Part shown: positions 1-12,936 of the stretch, piece after piece
Layout of the letters: every line of letters starts with the position of its first letter
Numbering within the stretch: the stretch's first letter is position 1
Source of the DNA: Verticillium longisporum
Taxonomy: Eukaryota > Ascomycota > Sordariomycetes > Glomerellales > Plectosphaerellaceae
DNA length: 64,000 nucleotides
Assembly (NCBI GenBank): GCA_019188255.1
Contig: JAETXT010000003.1
Location: 2,728,001 to 2,792,000, forward strand
Direction: 5' to 3'
Notes under the pieces: generated by a model
Database searches by the model: none
The model's input: the letters and a program-made list of their open reading frames with translations, nothing else
Told to the model about the DNA's origin: nothing
Made by a program: the position numbers and the translations under genes

Positions 1-517
1 TGATGAACCGAATGATAGGTGAGGTGTCATTCAAATAAGGTGGAACCAGACGTCTCACCTGCTGCAGATCAGCGAGACGGACAAGCAGCTCACCCAGTCG
101 CCCATCACTGATCACATGGACGTGCATACGTAGCAGTAGCATGTTTATTTTTCCGATTCCTACCAGACGGTTCGTGGCTCCCAAGTCCCTTCCTCCTCGT
201 GAAGGCCCAGGGGTATACGCGGAACCAAGACAAAGCAGGCAGCCCAAGATTGCGAAAGAGAGAAAAAATGACAGGAATACAAAATTTGTCCAAGACGCCC
301 CTAAATCGGCCAACGCGTGACTGCGACTGCCAGTCGCCGTGGATAGGCAGGTCACAGCATGTACCGCCGTGAATCTACCAATAATGAACCAGATCCCCAA
401 GTCTAAGATTGTTTGCGCCCCCCCCCACGTATCACGAAAAGGGGGGGGATAGATGTGACTGATCGTACTCCAAACATGTCACCAATGTCATCACACATGC
501 GCTCCGCGCCAGACGGC
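1..517. other. Left-edge region downstream of the GH16 gene
   Basis: No coding exon is convincing here; the short frames on both strands lack introns, motifs or fungal codon bias. The right part is the 3' flank of the GH16 gene, whose stop lies at 518, and it contains a C-run/G-run inverted repeat listed separately. Confidence 0.5.
418..448. repeat. C9/G8 inverted repeat (potential hairpin)
   Basis: Nine C residues (418-426) are followed by a 14-nt spacer and eight G residues (441-448). The two runs can pair into a very G/C-rich stem. It lies 70-100 bp past the stop codon of the GH16 gene in the direction of transcription, so it would fall in the 3' UTR or the 3'-end processing zone. A role is inferred only. 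Confidence 0.6.
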
Positions 518-2080
518 TCAGAGCTCCTCGTCGCCGTTGCACTGCTGCCAGATCTTGACGTGCTTGACCTCAAGCTCGGGCTTGGTCCATGTGGGCAGCC
601 AAGTGTCACGGGCCTCCCAGAAGTCCTTCTTCGCATTGGGGGAGCCGTTGAGCCAGGGCTTCTCGGACTTGCCGTCCTCGAACCAGCCATTGCTACCACC
701 AACTGCAAGGTTGATGATGAGGTAGAAGTACTGGTCAAAGGGTGTGTTGGAGCGTCCCGTCTCGGACCAAATGTCATTGAGACGGGTGCCGTTGGCATTG
801 GCCTCGGGGAAGTTGCCGCGCTTCCACATGGGCTTGTCAAAGTTGGTGTACATGACTTGCAGCAGACGGCTGTTGACGTAGGTGAAGAGGTACTTCTGGG
901 ACCACTCGAGGCCAAAGGTGTTGAAGCCATCAGCGTAGGTCGTCTTGAGAGCCTGACGCTTATTGTTGGTGCGCCACCAGGCGTCGTTGGCCGGATCGGG
1001 CCCCCAGTGCAGCGCGGATGCGGCAATGTCGTTGCCGCCCTGGTCGTACTTCCAATCGTTGCCGCGGGATTCGAGGATGTCAATCTCGCCGGACGCGGGC
1101 CAGGGTCCGTACGTGTCGCGCTCGGGCATCATCCAGATGGCGGGCCACAGCCAGTCGCCCTTGGGAAGACGGGCAGTGACCTCGACACGGCCATACTTGA
1201 TGCGAACGCCGCCCTTGGTGTGGATACGACCAGATTTGACAGGCTGGACAATGGTGGCGTTGCCCGAAGTTGTGTTGGTGGCAGTGATACAGTTGAAGGG
1301 CTTGTCCGACGTGCAGGTGCCATCCTCGAGCAGGTTGATCTCGGCGTCCTTCTCAATGAGGGCCGAGTCAGTGAGCTCGGGTCGGATGACAAGATGGCCG
1401 TCCTTGACGAAGACGTTCTCGTCACCACCAGTGGTCCACTCAAACTGGCCATTGCTGGGCTATGTGTTAGTACGCGTGCGAGCGGGCATGGAGGATGGAG
1501 TCAAGCGAACATACCCGTAGCCGCCAACCTCGACCTCCTTGGTCCAGGTACTGGAGCTGAGGCCGCTGGCGAAGTCGTCGTCAAGCACGATGCAGTACTT
1601 GTGTTTGATGACGCTGTTGATGCCGTCCCAGATGAGGAAGCCGGAGATGCCGAGACCGATCAGAATACCAATGATGGGGAGGATGGTGACCCATTTCTCC
1701 TTGGGGTGCGTCTTCTGGAGCCATGGCTTCTCGATATCCTCCTTGCGGATTCTCCGGGAGTGGAAGTAACGCTGCGAGCGCTCATCGAACATGCCCGTGG
1801 CGCGGGCACTGGATGAGCCGTAGCTTGACGGGGGCCGAGAGTTGTTGGGGCTCGCAAAGGGATTCGTGCTGGCACCGGTAGGAATGGCGGAGCGAACAGA
1901 GGCCTGCGACTCAAGGCCATCGCCAAAGGGGTTGCGGCCGGCGTTGTCTGTGTTGGGGGTGCCAGGGCGGTATTGAGGCGTGGTGGCAGCAGTGGTCGCC
2001 GCTGAGGGAGCGGGACCACCGGTCACGGAGCGGCCGTAGTAGGCTTGCCCCTCGCGGGAGTAGTCGCCTTCACGGTCCAT
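518..2080 (-). CDS. Membrane-anchored GH16 family beta-glucan hydrolase/transglycosylase
   Basis: Two exons, 2080-1515 and 1454-518, are joined across a 60-bp intron (donor GTATGT, branch CTAAC, acceptor CAG). They give a protein of 500 residues. Residues 1-125 are a polar, Gly/Ser/Pro/Asn-rich cytosolic tail with no signal peptide. Residues about 130-152 are a hydrophobic segment ending in FLIWDGI, so this is a type II membrane protein with an outward-facing catalytic domain. The GH16 active site is visible as GEIDILE: Glu312 would be the nucleophile, Asp314 the assisting acid and Glu317 the acid/base. Conserved GH16 stretches around WPAIWMMP and INLAVGG support the assignment. Known relatives act on beta-1,3 or mixed glucans of the fungal wall, so a role in wall remodelling is inferred. 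Exact substrate is not readable from sequence. Confidence 0.88.
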
Positions 2081-2601
2081 TGTGTTGGGGTTGAGGAGAG
2101 ATCGTCAGGTTCGGAAGGAGAGAAGGAGGGGTCGTGACGACGAGGGTCGACGACGAAGGTCGACGAGTGCACGTGTTGCGACTGTCGCAATGGGATCCGA
2201 CAGCACCACGGCGGGAGAAAGAAATTGTAGAAATTATAGGTTGTCGACCTGAAGGATTGGATTCGGTATTACTGTATAAAGAAGGCGAGAGGAATTGAGC
2301 AAGAAGAGCGGGCAGAAGAGGTGGGATAAACGAATGGATATTTCGCCAATGGCTGCTTCGGGGTGCGGGTTGGCCGAGCTGAGGATGCTGCTCTAGCTAG
2401 GTAGGTAGGTACCTAGGTAGAGTGCTGGATCTGGGTGTCCAATGTGCACTGTCCGAAACGTGTGGGAGGGCTGGAGGGCTGAAAGAGGGACAGCTGTGAC
2501 AGCTCAGCAAGCAAAGAATGATGGCTCTGCAGCCGAGGAAGAGGCAAGATGCAAGGTGCGACAGGCGAGTCGGGGGTGGCAGGTTGTTCGCCAGAGGTCA
2601 A

Positions 2602-2636
2602 GGTGGTGGAGGTGGTGGTGGTGGTGGTGGTGGTGT
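2602..2636 (+). repeat. (GGT)n microsatellite
   Basis: A run of GGT triplets interrupted once by GGA lies in non-coding sequence about 520 bp upstream of the GH16 start codon. Confidence 0.85.
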
Positions 2637-2962
2637 TCAGGATGGCCGAGCGGGAGCTACCTCAGTCGAACCAGACACGGACAGACAGAGCCAGATCGGA
2701 GTAGGAGCAACCGACGTGGGAGGCGCGCACCTGTGAAAGACGGCCGGACAGGACGCTAGACGCTACTGTAGCTACAGGTACGTACAGAGGGAGGGGGGCC
2801 CTGTGGAGCCCGCACAATATCCTGGCCAAGCCTTCCGTCAAGCCGCCTTCTGGGGCGGATGAGGGGCTTCCACCCCCTGGAGCCCTGGGGCCTTGGAACC
2901 CTCTGTGCTGAAGGCTAGCGCCAGTTCGCCGGTTACTCTGGTGGCGCGACGCCCTGACGTAT

Positions 2963-2998
2963 CATGCCAGTCATGCCAGTAATGCCAGTCATGCCAGT
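2963..2998 (+). repeat. Four-copy 9-bp tandem repeat (CATGCCAGT)
   Basis: Four consecutive 9-bp units occur, three identical and one with an A in place of the first C. They are followed by a degenerate fifth unit. No gene spans them. Confidence 0.85.
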
Positions 2999-5900
2999 AC
3001 TGCCACACAGACACTGTCATGTACACTTCCCGCCGTCTGCCTGCTCTCCTTCTCGGCAGTGGCAGGCCAGGACGAGGCGTGAAGCAACGCAGTTCGGCTT
3101 GGTCGCTTCCGGCCGTGATAATGAGTCTCGCCAAGGCGATATCGATGCGGGTTGACCTTCTGGGCCGCTGCCTGCAAGTGGCGATGAATAGGAAACAATA
3201 GATAACAATTCCGCCTCCCGCGTATCGCTTAATCGGAGCCTGACGGCGGTCGGCCGTCGTTGTTGGACGGCGTGAGCCTTCCTTGGGGTACCTTGACTAA
3301 GGTACAATGGAGAACCCTATCCCTGACACGTTCGTACGGAATCTCGATGGACTTGTCGGAAAAAGACTTGTTCAATGCAGATCAGTGATGGGAGCCCACC
3401 ACCTCTGGTGGCACAGGAAATCAAGAGACCCAGACTGCTGGGTACACAACGGACAGCTCGGAGAGGATCAGGGCCAAGAGACGGGCTGTCCGAGCATCCG
3501 TAATGAACGGCCCACTCCGTTCGGCGTAGTACCTGTGCGCGCGACGCAGACCAGGAAGTCACGTTCAAAGACTCCTTTGAAAGCTTGAAAGCAAGCGAAA
3601 CCTACACGAAAAAGCGGCGGCAAAAGCAGCAAGGACTTGGCAACTTTAGCTCGGCGCACCGGTGGCAGCCGTATCTTTCGACCTTCCCCATGTTCCTGCA
3701 TGGAAGATTGGTTGCCCCTGGTCTAGCGGCGTCCGACCCTGGACGGCCCCGATCAGGACTACGTTCACATCTTGGCGCCGGCCGACGTTACGCTAACCCC
3801 AATGGGTAATGCGAGCCAAGCAGGAAGGCACTGCCCACCGCAATTTCCCCCCCGTCGAAGCTTCACGTGGTGATGGCGTCCAAGCCGTTCCTTGTCTTCT
3901 TTGACGAAACATCTCTTTCCGGTCTTCGTTCGACGCCCAAAACGAGCCCACATGCTTCTTTCTTCTCGTCGCCTCGCGTCGCTGTGGGCGTCTTTGCCAA
4001 GCGCTCAATCTGGCGGTAGGGGCGCGGCAGCTGAAAGACTGTCCCGTGTCCTGTCACCCGTATGCCCTATGCCCTTTGCCCTCAGGTTTCCCTGAGGCGA
4101 GGCGGCGCTACACCTCCAGCCGAACCACCAGCCATCTTGTGCGAGCTCACCTTGGCCCGCCTTGTTGGCCTCATCACTACCTGCCTGCTAGTGCCCTTTC
4201 CTGCCGTACCAGCTCGCGGACCTTCCGGTCGATCATCTGTGCCGAAGCAACCATGACAGGGTCCACTCGCGCCATGGTGTTGAGAATATCCCAGCATTGA
4301 TAACGACCGGCCAACAACGAGCCAGGCAGATCGACATGTTCGTACCTAGGCAACATTGTTCTAGATGCGGCTGAAGGAGTAGATACTGCCATTCTACTTG
4401 TCTCTGCGAGTTTTGTCCTCGGGTGGCAACACACGGCTGAGGGCACCGCTTCGCCGAACTAATAATGGCTTCTCTGGTCGTATTTCGTCGAGCACAAGCA
4501 GGTATGGATTAGTATTGCGAAATGTGCAGTGGCGTCGCGTGGGATTCGCCAGCTTTACGGCCTGGATTCAGCAAACCGAATCGACTTTGTTCCTGAAGCT
4601 GAAGCTAGCGTCAACGGCGCCGCCCGCGTCAGTCGAATCGATCAGGATATGATCAATGTTGCATAGCATCGCTTCCGCCTCTCCAGATAGCAAGCGCCAT
4701 CATATCACGGCGACGCGAGCACAACAACACGGCGAACAATGCAGCGCAGCGTGTCTGTCAAGCCTGTCAGCCATGCATTCTTACCTGCACAATCTATCGA
4801 ACCCTGATTGGCGCCAGATGCCTCTTTTCGGCCATCTTCGCCTGTCTTGCGCATATGTCGTCGGTGGGTTGTGGTTGCGATATTTCGTTGAGAAGTCGTC
4901 TGAAAGGGTGGGCGGCTCAAATCTCCTACTGGCTGACCGTATCTCACCGTTCACTGCGTCGGGCATCTGGACTCTGGCGACATGGTAGCAAGCAGGATCT
5001 GAACCGCAGGTGGCACCGTATCTCTGCGTGCCTATTGGAGGCCAGGCCAATGCAGCCTACAGTGTTATGCTTCTCTGGGGCCATACTCGCATCTCCTGGA
5101 CGGAGGGCAGCATGGAACTCTTCTGCAGCATGATGGATATTGCTTCGTGCTGCGTTTGTCGCAGGTGCACTACACGGGTTGATAGGGCTGCTTTTCAGCT
5201 GAGCACAACAGCCACGGCCCGTTCTGATTCAGATAGGGACCAACATCCCGAAGACCCTGAACGCCACCAGTTGTTGCGTGGGGGGGCCACTGCTTTTCGA
5301 CGACGAGGGTGTCGTCGTATCTCAGGCGGCCGCCCCTGGTGGCGGGCGGTCATTGAGCCAGGGCAATCACACCGTGGTTGTCTGCTGTATCGTGTAACTC
5401 TCGTTCCGTCTCCCCCTCAGACTATTGACACGGGAGGCTAGGCATACTCGATCCGGGTCGGTCAGGGACCTTGATAATCACAAAAGAAGAGAGGGCTGGC
5501 AACTCTGGATCAACCCCCGCTCGCCACCTATTTTTACCACCCCACCTCTTCGTTTCTTCTCCTCACCACGTCAACCTGCAGCAGCCTCGCATTGGCACGA
5601 ACGACAACCCGCTACCTGTGATCCAGTCGAGCTCTCCTCACCGGAAGTCGTTCTGCCTGGCGCGCCACGCCCGACGTGAGACATTGGGCGGTGGGCACCA
5701 CATGCGGTCCCGAATGTGTCAAGCCAAGCACGGTATGCCGGCGGGTGAGCGGTTCCGCCTGCAAGATTGCTGGCTGCGCCTTATTGACAACGCCGCCAGA
5801 ATCACGAGCTCTCTGTCGCTATCGCCATCCGCGTCGCAACACGTCGGCTCGCCGGCTGATGCTCAAATATGCTTTGACTTGTCACATAATCTCGTATTGC

Positions 5901-7094
5901 GCACTGCACCTGTCCGCGACGCGGCAGGGACAACCCCGGCCCTTGGTCATCGCCCGAAGGTTGGCCGGCTTCAGGTAGCGCTGCGCACCGGCGCCGGCGG
6001 TTGGCGTGCGCTGCCGAGCTGATCGTCAGGGCCGAGTAAAAACAGACGACGCTTTGGGAAAGGAAGAAAGGGGGGCTTTGACGCCTTATCCAACTGCTCG
6101 AGCGGGGAGTGAGGTGCCAAGCATAGCAAAGAAAGGCGAAGGCGGCCAAGAGAGGGCGCACTTGGCAGCTGAGGGCGTGATGCTTCCTGGCTCAGGCCTG
6201 GTTCCAATCGACACGTGATGCAGACTCGGAACTGAGAAGAAAGAAGAAACACCGCGCGCCTTTGTTTTCTGTGCACTTGGGCCCAGTGCATCAAATCAAC
6301 GGAACGCAATGGCTCGCTGTCGATAACGTGGAAGCGTCGTCTTCATGCCCAGCTGCTCCACAGGACGTGTTCCGGTGCACCTGCGCCTCAACCCTCGTGT
6401 TACTAGGATGTCCGCAGTAGGATGAGGTGATTTGTCGCGTGTGTAGACCAAGCAGACTGCATTTTGACAGCATTTCTCGTATCGTGCATGGCAATGTGTC
6501 TCCTTTGCTTCCTCCGGTTGGCACATTCAGATTCTGCGTTCTGTGATGGTTTGTTGGACGGTGAACCACGACTACATGAGACTTTGTCAAGGATTGTCGT
6601 TCATGGAACCAGGAGTCAAGTTCCTTCCAGTCGGAAACAGCGACCGAATAAACCCATTACCATCTCTACACCTCATGCGAAAGCAAGTGAGGAGCATCTA
6701 TGGGCTTTCAAATGCCATACAAGACACACAGGAGTCGTTCTCCCAAGTTCCGCGTGGCACAGGGTTTTGAATCTGTGGTGATCTTCGCATCCCTCTCACA
6801 GGTGGCTGGCGTAGTTCTGCAGTAGTGGACATGGTACTGCTGGTGCCATTTCTGCGGTCCCCGCTCCCATCACCGTATTTCGTTACTGTCGTGTCGATCA
6901 TCCACGGAAGATCTGCCTGATCATTGCCGTTTGGCCGGTCATGGGTGATAATTGCGCAAGGCGTAGGGACACGAGGTAATGTTCGCACAGGTGTTGCCTT
7001 TGGATCATACAGGTTCATCTCATCTTGAGGCAGATCTGACGCTTGTACTGGCTTGCCTTGTGAATAGCCTCAGTTTTGCCTCGCTCTGGTCATC

Positions 7095-8464
7095 ATGTTT
7101 GCGTCGACCAATTATGCTGGCCTCATTGCCCTCGTAGCATGTCTCGCCCTATCGTCAACGCACATTGCCGCCGCGCAAACCGAAGACGAGGATCTCGGGG
7201 CCGTATTATCATCGCAGAAGAACCTGTCGACATTTTATGGCCTGATTAAGGTATGCGGCAGCAATTGCAGTTTGCGATACGTTTATACGCCTCCCTCGCA
7301 TCTTTGACACTGACATGACCTTCAGGAATATCCTGATGTCCTCCTCAAACTGCCCAGCCAGGATGGCATGACGGTATGTTATCAAGTCGTGTTCAAGCCC
7401 CTTCTCTCGGTTTCCCGCTGACGTGAAAGATTGTCGCCCCCTCGAATGCCGCATTCGAAAACATCCCGGGCACATCTCTCAACGGCATCTGGGATCCAAA
7501 GAACGCCTCGATAGCAGTGCCGATCCTCGAGTACCATCTCCTCAAGGGCATCGTCAACACCGAGGACCTCGCGCCGGGGCCTTCCATCTTTGCGGCCACG
7601 CTCCTCACTTCGCCGGCCTGGACCAACGTCTCGACCGGCCAGAACGTCGTCCTGGCTCGGCAGCCCGGCGATGTCGTAGTCTTCACCTCGGCCCAGGGCT
7701 CCCGCACCACACGCACGCGCGGCGACATTGCCTTTGCCGGCGGCCTCATCCAGGTGATCGACAACCTCCTCATCCCGCCGACGCCGCTCAGCGAGACGCT
7801 GCCCGCTTTTGGCCTCGACGCCTTCCTCGGCGTGCTCCATGCCAGTGACCTGCTCAGCGCCCTGCAGGGCGACGAGGATCTGACCATCTTCGCGCCGCGG
7901 GACGAGGCGTTCCGCCGCGTCGGCGCCAGCCTCGACGCCCTCGGCGCCGACGAGCTGCGCGACCTGGTGCGTTACCACGTCGTCCGCGGCCGGGTCGCCG
8001 CCTCGGCGACGCTGACGAACGGGACGCGCCTCGCTGCTGCCGAGGGCGGCGACGTCAGCGTGCGCAGGGCCGGGAACAACCTGTTTGTCAACTCGGCGCA
8101 GGTCGTGCAGCCGGACATCCCCATCGCGAACGGCGTGGTCCACGTCATTGACAATGTGCTCAACCCACGGGCGGCGGCGGCGGTGCCGGACCCAGACTCG
8201 GTGAGCCAGGCGCCGGTATGGTCGGCGGGCGGAGACGATGAGGGGACGCCGTTCACGAGCGCGATTCCCTGCAGCGAGGACTGTCCGGCGACGACAACCG
8301 CGGCGAGCTCCGAGGGTACTGGGCGGAGCACGGCGAGGCTCACGACTACGTACGGGGTGAGCGGGCCGACGGCGAGTCCGGATGCTGCGGGCAGGGAGTT
8401 TGAGGCTGGAACGGGTTTGCGGGCTGCAGCTGGTTTTGCTGTTGTTGCGATGTTAGGATTGTAG
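7095..8464 (+). CDS. Secreted, probably GPI-anchored fasciclin (FAS1) domain protein
   Basis: Three exons are 7095-7250, 7326-7373 and 7430-8464, with donors GTATGC and GTATGT; they give 412 residues. The N-terminus is a clear signal peptide (hydrophobic LIALVACLALSS, then an Ala-rich cleavage zone). Two FAS1 repeats follow. The first contains the H1-type motif IVAPSNAAFE and ends near GGLIQVIDNLLIPP. The second has LTIFAPRDEAF and ends in NGVVHVIDNVLNP. The tail from about residue 325 is Ser/Thr/Gly-rich and the last 15 residues are hydrophobic with no charged end, as in GPI-attachment signals. FAS1 proteins act in cell adhesion at the cell surface, so a wall or adhesion role is inferred. 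The second intron uses a less usual AAAG acceptor. It stands alone, with gene-poor DNA on both sides. Confidence 0.87.
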
Positions 8465-11295
8465 ACGAACGGAATCGTGAAAGACTCATTGGCCGGATGC
8501 ACGCTGAGGGTGCCATTGATCTGATGAAGAAGTAAGATTGGCGGATTGGAAGGTAGGTCTTTAAGGCATCACACTACATATAGCTCAGGAGAAGTTTCGG
8601 GTTTGCTTATGAATTCCAATGAAGCATATCCACGGCTCGAGTTCAGACGTGATACGTTCCTCCGTCAAGGTGTAGCTTTCAACAATGCTATCACTCTAGT
8701 ATGAACCTCGGGCAAGACCTGGCTCTTGCTTTACCTGAGCTTCCTAACCGATCATTCGAGTCAGGATCGCTCCGACGAGGTCATCGCACATGGCTGATGG
8801 GCATGATTAACTGACCATTGCCCCCTATTTTTTTTTTGAAGCTGGATCGTGTAAGCCCTCAGACGGGCCGATTGACAGCGATGCTTCTAAGGATATATGC
8901 CAAGGCCTCTGACGGAACATTTCGATGCAAAAAAATTGGATGTAGAAACTTGGATGTAGAGTTGTCCGTCATTGCAGGAAATATCTGCCAGGCGCTTCGA
9001 GAGCTGTGACTCTCACGGAGTTGGGGGTGGGTTTGGTGGCGGCTCGGGCCTTGGTGGTGGACGAGGATGGGGTGGCGGAGTCGGAGGCCGCGGCGGGACT
9101 GGAAGTCTCATGTTTGAATAGAGACAGAACTTTTATGTGTTGTTGCGTGAGTGTTCGATCGTGCTCGGTGCGATATTCGTGCGATTCTTGGACGACTTTC
9201 TTGAGGCACATGGTAATCTGGTGTGGGATTCCCAACGAGTTTCTTGCGTCCATTTTGTCTCTTTTCAAGACTGCAATGGCCTTGTCAAGGGGTACGGGAC
9301 AGGATGTCGTTGGATTGACAGGTTACTTCGTGTGACGTCGTACACAGTAGTGTTGGGCTCTGCGTAGTATGATTGCGCTGGCAATGCAGTGGTCGGGCCT
9401 TGTCAGGTTGGAGGTTCGCAAAGACGGTACACACCTATATTAACACCCATGAATAAACCCCAACGTCCTTCCCTTGCCCCGAGTGCTTTGTTCTGTATTC
9501 TGGGTCTCCTTGGTTGGGTCACGAGATGAACCAGCTATCGCCACCAGAGGATCTACCAGGTGACTCGGACATTGATCTATTTCCAGAAACGCTGTTGGCC
9601 TTACCGCGTGGCCAGGCCTTCTAGACGTAGGGGGGATTCTGCAGCCTATTAGACTTGACGGCGTTCGTCGAGATCTGCTGTAAGCTCTACACGCTGTACA
9701 GCGAACGTGTAAATCCGAGAGGAGGACGACCTTGCATCATCACCGGCGGCCAGCCGCGTCGACACCACTTCAACCTGGCGGGGACATAGTCTTGCCGCGC
9801 TGCCGCGCTTCCGATCGACGAAGCACAGTCAAGGTCAGCCACCATCGATAACAAGGTTTCTGTTGGTGTGGCACACCCGTGCCTTCGTTGTGGAGGGCGT
9901 CAAGTTTGAGCCTCCAGATTGGGCCACGTGAGAGGCGTCTTTTGTGTTCGTAATATGCAGGACCTTGGTTTCACGTCAGCTTAGAGTCCAACATGGTACA
10001 GGTTTTTGACGATCACTCTACCTGTGAACAGCAACCTGCCATGCCAGACTATGAAAGCGCCACTGGAAGAAGCCAACCCGAGTCTGGTTGGGGGACAAGG
10101 CGAGACAGCCGATCATAAGAAAGCACTTATGACAGCTGCATTGGTGAAACACCAACCAAGTTGTCGGGTTCCTGGACGGTGTGATTGGTAGGCACGTGTT
10201 CCTTCAAGTCGAGAAAGTGGTCTTATAACCATGCGGCCAGTCGGCTGCCATGGCAAACACTCCCACCATCCGACCAACCAGACTGCCCTTCTATATCACC
10301 AGCAGCTCTGCAGACCATGAGACGACTCCATTTCTCCGCTCTCGTGTTGCCCAAGCTCACCACAATACAACGTGACAGTAATCGGCATGCGTGTGAATGG
10401 GTCGATTACGGATGATACCAAGCGATTGCACTTCGATGTGTTGGCGGTGTCAATGCGAGCTGCCCAACATAGGCTCGGCATCTGAAATTGAATGATATCA
10501 TATTATATAGAGGGCCAGCCCGGACTTCAGGCCATACGTCTCCTCGGACCATCGAGCGGGGGTTCTGTGATAGGAAACTACTTGGCGCTTTGCCTTGTCA
10601 ACCTCAACAGGAGGAGACCGCACATTGCGCCATCGAAGTGAGGACCAATCGTGCAGGGCAAACATGAACGCCATAGGACTTTCCCGGAGACATGTCGGCT
10701 CTCGATTGTGGGCATCGCTAAGCATGAGATGGTTGGTCTTCACGAACTGTAGCATGAACCGCGATACTGATTCGAGCGAGCCACTCAGCTGCATCGTAGT
10801 ATGCTCTTGCATTAAGACCTTAAGGAACATTGTCCTGCAGTTAGATGCAAACTGCGCATGCTGCGGACGAAATACCAGGCCCTGACTCCTGTTTGCCGCG
10901 GTGGTGCTGCCCATCCTTGCGCTTCGCTACCTTGTGATTCTCCTTTGAACTGCCTATTCGTCTGTCATCGATCTTGACCAACATCCTATGCTAGCTCACG
11001 CAGCCCAATTCTGCCCTCTGAGCGTTTGCAAATGATCACTTTCCAAGGTGTGTTGACGACCTGAGCATAACCAGGCGCACATCTTCAAAGATGGTATCAT
11101 TATCAGTGTCTTTGGTTGTCTGATCCCCCGGACTTTTACATGTTTGCGCGCAACATTGCCAACACGGATTCTATCCGTCTTGTCCTTCGCCCTGTTGCCA
11201 AGTCCCGTACCTTTTCAACCGCCAAAATGGCCTTGGGACCTCGTCCGCAGAAGCCCCCATCATCCCGTGTGCTAGACTACATCGTTTCAACGTCT
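8465..11295. other. Intergenic 2.8 kb between fasciclin and RNPS1-like genes
   Basis: Both flanking genes end here (convergent 3' ends). I found no supported gene. A short Gly-codon-rich stretch on the plus strand near 9020-9110 (Pro-rich on the other strand) is the only biased-composition segment; it is interrupted by stops and has no recognisable partner exons. Confidence 0.45.
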
Positions 11296-12333
11296 CTAAT
11301 GCCGAGAACGACGGTCTCGACTGCGACTGCGGCTCCCGGACCTGTCGTCGTAGGACTCACGGCTGGGGCTTCTCCGTCGATCACCTCTCCTGTTGCGACC
11401 GCCGCCGCCGCCGCCGCCACCACCCCCTCCACGACGTCTGGGTGGCGTTCTCGACGGTGACCTTGATCTCGAAGGTGTGTGCGACCGAGAGCGACTCCGG
11501 TAGCGACTGCCACCTCGTCCCCTGCCCGCATTCGCTGCCGGCGAGCGCGACGGCGAGCGCGAGGCAGATCGGGGACGGTATGTATCCGAATTGGGTCCGA
11601 AGCGGTTCGAGGGACCGTTGGGGCCGCCACCACGCCCACCACCACCGCCAAATAAGCCACCGCGGCCGCCACCCCCCCGAGGGCCCGGGTGTGGGTTCCT
11701 AGGATCTATGCCGGCGCCTCGGCGAGCTAGAGGTGGTGCGGGAGAGAGTTTGCGGCGCGGCAGGACGATGGAGACGTTGATGACGGCGCTGTCGAGTTGG
11801 GCCTCGTGCATGTTGGCAATGGCATCTTCGGCGTCGGCCTCGTCATCGTAGAGAATGTAGGCTGTGCCGCGATTGGTGCCCACTGAAGAAGAGGACGGGT
11901 TAGTACTGCGCCGAGTGTGGGTAGGGGCTCTGGTGTCGACGACTTACTTCTGTTGATGGGTAGATCGAGATCCTTCACGTGGCCGAACTGGCCGAAGATC
12001 TCGTAAAGGTGGTCTTCGTTGACATTCTTGGTTAGGCGCTCGACGACAATCTACCTTCACGTCAGCTCCCTTCCGCATGTGAAACCTTGCGCTACCCACC
12101 TTTGTGCTCTTGACGGGTGTTGGGCTGCGTCCGCGACTGTCGCCTCGTCGCACAGGGCTTCGCGAGCGAGTCTCACTCCTGTACCTGCCGTTTCGACGGG
12201 TCTCTGGTGATCGGGAGCGCGAAGGCGAGCGCGAGTCGGGCTGCCGGCGACGGTTGCGAGAGTAGTCGGAGGCGGGCGTTGGAGAGCGAGTGGGTGCCCG
12301 GTCAAGGTCCTGCGACACGGAACGGGTTGCCAT
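11296..12333 (-). CDS. RNPS1: RNPS1-like SR-related RNA-binding protein (single RRM)
   Basis: Three exons (12333-12100, 12050-11948, 11882-11296) give 307 residues. Introns are 49 and 65 bp with donors GTGGGT and GTAAGT and a CTAAC branch site in the second. Residues 1-78 are an Arg/Ser-rich arm. Residues about 79-155 form one RRM starting IVVERLTKNV, with the RNP1-like GTAYILY stretch. The rest is a Gly/Arg-rich and then RS-rich tail with a poly-Gly tract encoded by a GGN repeat. This order (RS, central RRM, C-terminal RS/RG) matches RNPS1, a nuclear protein of the exon-junction/ASAP complex that influences splicing and mRNA surveillance. The family call rests on architecture and the RRM. 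It could alternatively be another single-RRM SR-like factor. Confidence 0.75.
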
Positions 12334-12936
12334 GATGCAGGCAAAAACAGGATCTGATTGAACGCTGAGATTGATGATGAAGCTGATGATAGGGATTGAA
12401 TGGGGTTCAGTGGTGGAAAGGGAGGTGTTGGGGCTCGAGGCGAAGGGTGAGTCGAGGTTGTTGGTTCAGTGTGGAATTACGTCGTTTGTCGCATGGATTT
12501 TCTGGGGAAGGCAAGGCTGGCAAGCAAGCACAAGAGCTCCTGGCGACGCGACCAGTAGCGCCTGCCAGACCCCAATGCGAGGTCATGTGACGGGTCTACC
12601 GGGGTGTGCTCGGTGTGCTCGGTGAGCATGGGCTATCCGCGACGACTTTCTATCCTGAGTTGTAGCCAATAATTCCATGATATTTGACCGCCCTAGTCTG
12701 CTTCAGTCAGAGGTAGGAAGACGAAAGTCTTGACTTTAGAGTCTCTGATGCTAGACGTCTTGAGGTCAGACTTGGTTACACGTGGCTAGGACCAGTGGGC
12801 ATGGAGTATCACGAGGCAACAGAGTAGACAAGAACGTCAGTCGTTGATTCTCGATTCTATTCGCAGAGTATCATCATAGCCTCCCTTTTCTCTATCCTCA
12901 TTACGGCATCATACATCCTGTGGGCGTGGTGCCAGT
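12334..12936. other. Intergenic region between two minus-strand genes
   Basis: This 600-bp stretch is the promoter side of the RNPS1-like gene and the 3' flank of the SQT1-like gene. No additional gene or clear regulatory motif is visible. Confidence 0.5.

Larger units (their letters stand above)
2081..7094. other. Gene-poor 5-kb interval
   Basis: I see no gene I can support. The stretch next to 2081 is the promoter side of the GH16 gene and the stretch before 7095 is the promoter of the fasciclin gene. Between them there are many short frames without conserved motifs or paired splice sites. It contains a GGT microsatellite, a 9-bp tandem repeat and clusters of the short sequence TAGGTACCTAGGTAG (about 2391-2421). 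One stretch on the minus strand (4177-4446) has a protein-like composition but no recognisable domain. Confidence 0.5.

Noticed and set aside
413..1816. Long plus-strand open frame (467 codons) opposite the GH16 gene
   Set aside because: It is the antisense shadow of a strongly G/C-biased coding exon; it has no motif of its own and spans the GH16 intron.
4177..4446. Minus-strand 89-codon frame with a helical, charged C-terminal part
   Set aside because: Composition looks protein-like, but there is no recognisable domain, no convincing upstream exon and no promoter; left unannotated.
5471..6022. 183-codon plus-strand frame in the left gene-poor region
   Set aside because: No conserved motif, no splice logic and no codon bias like that of the real genes.
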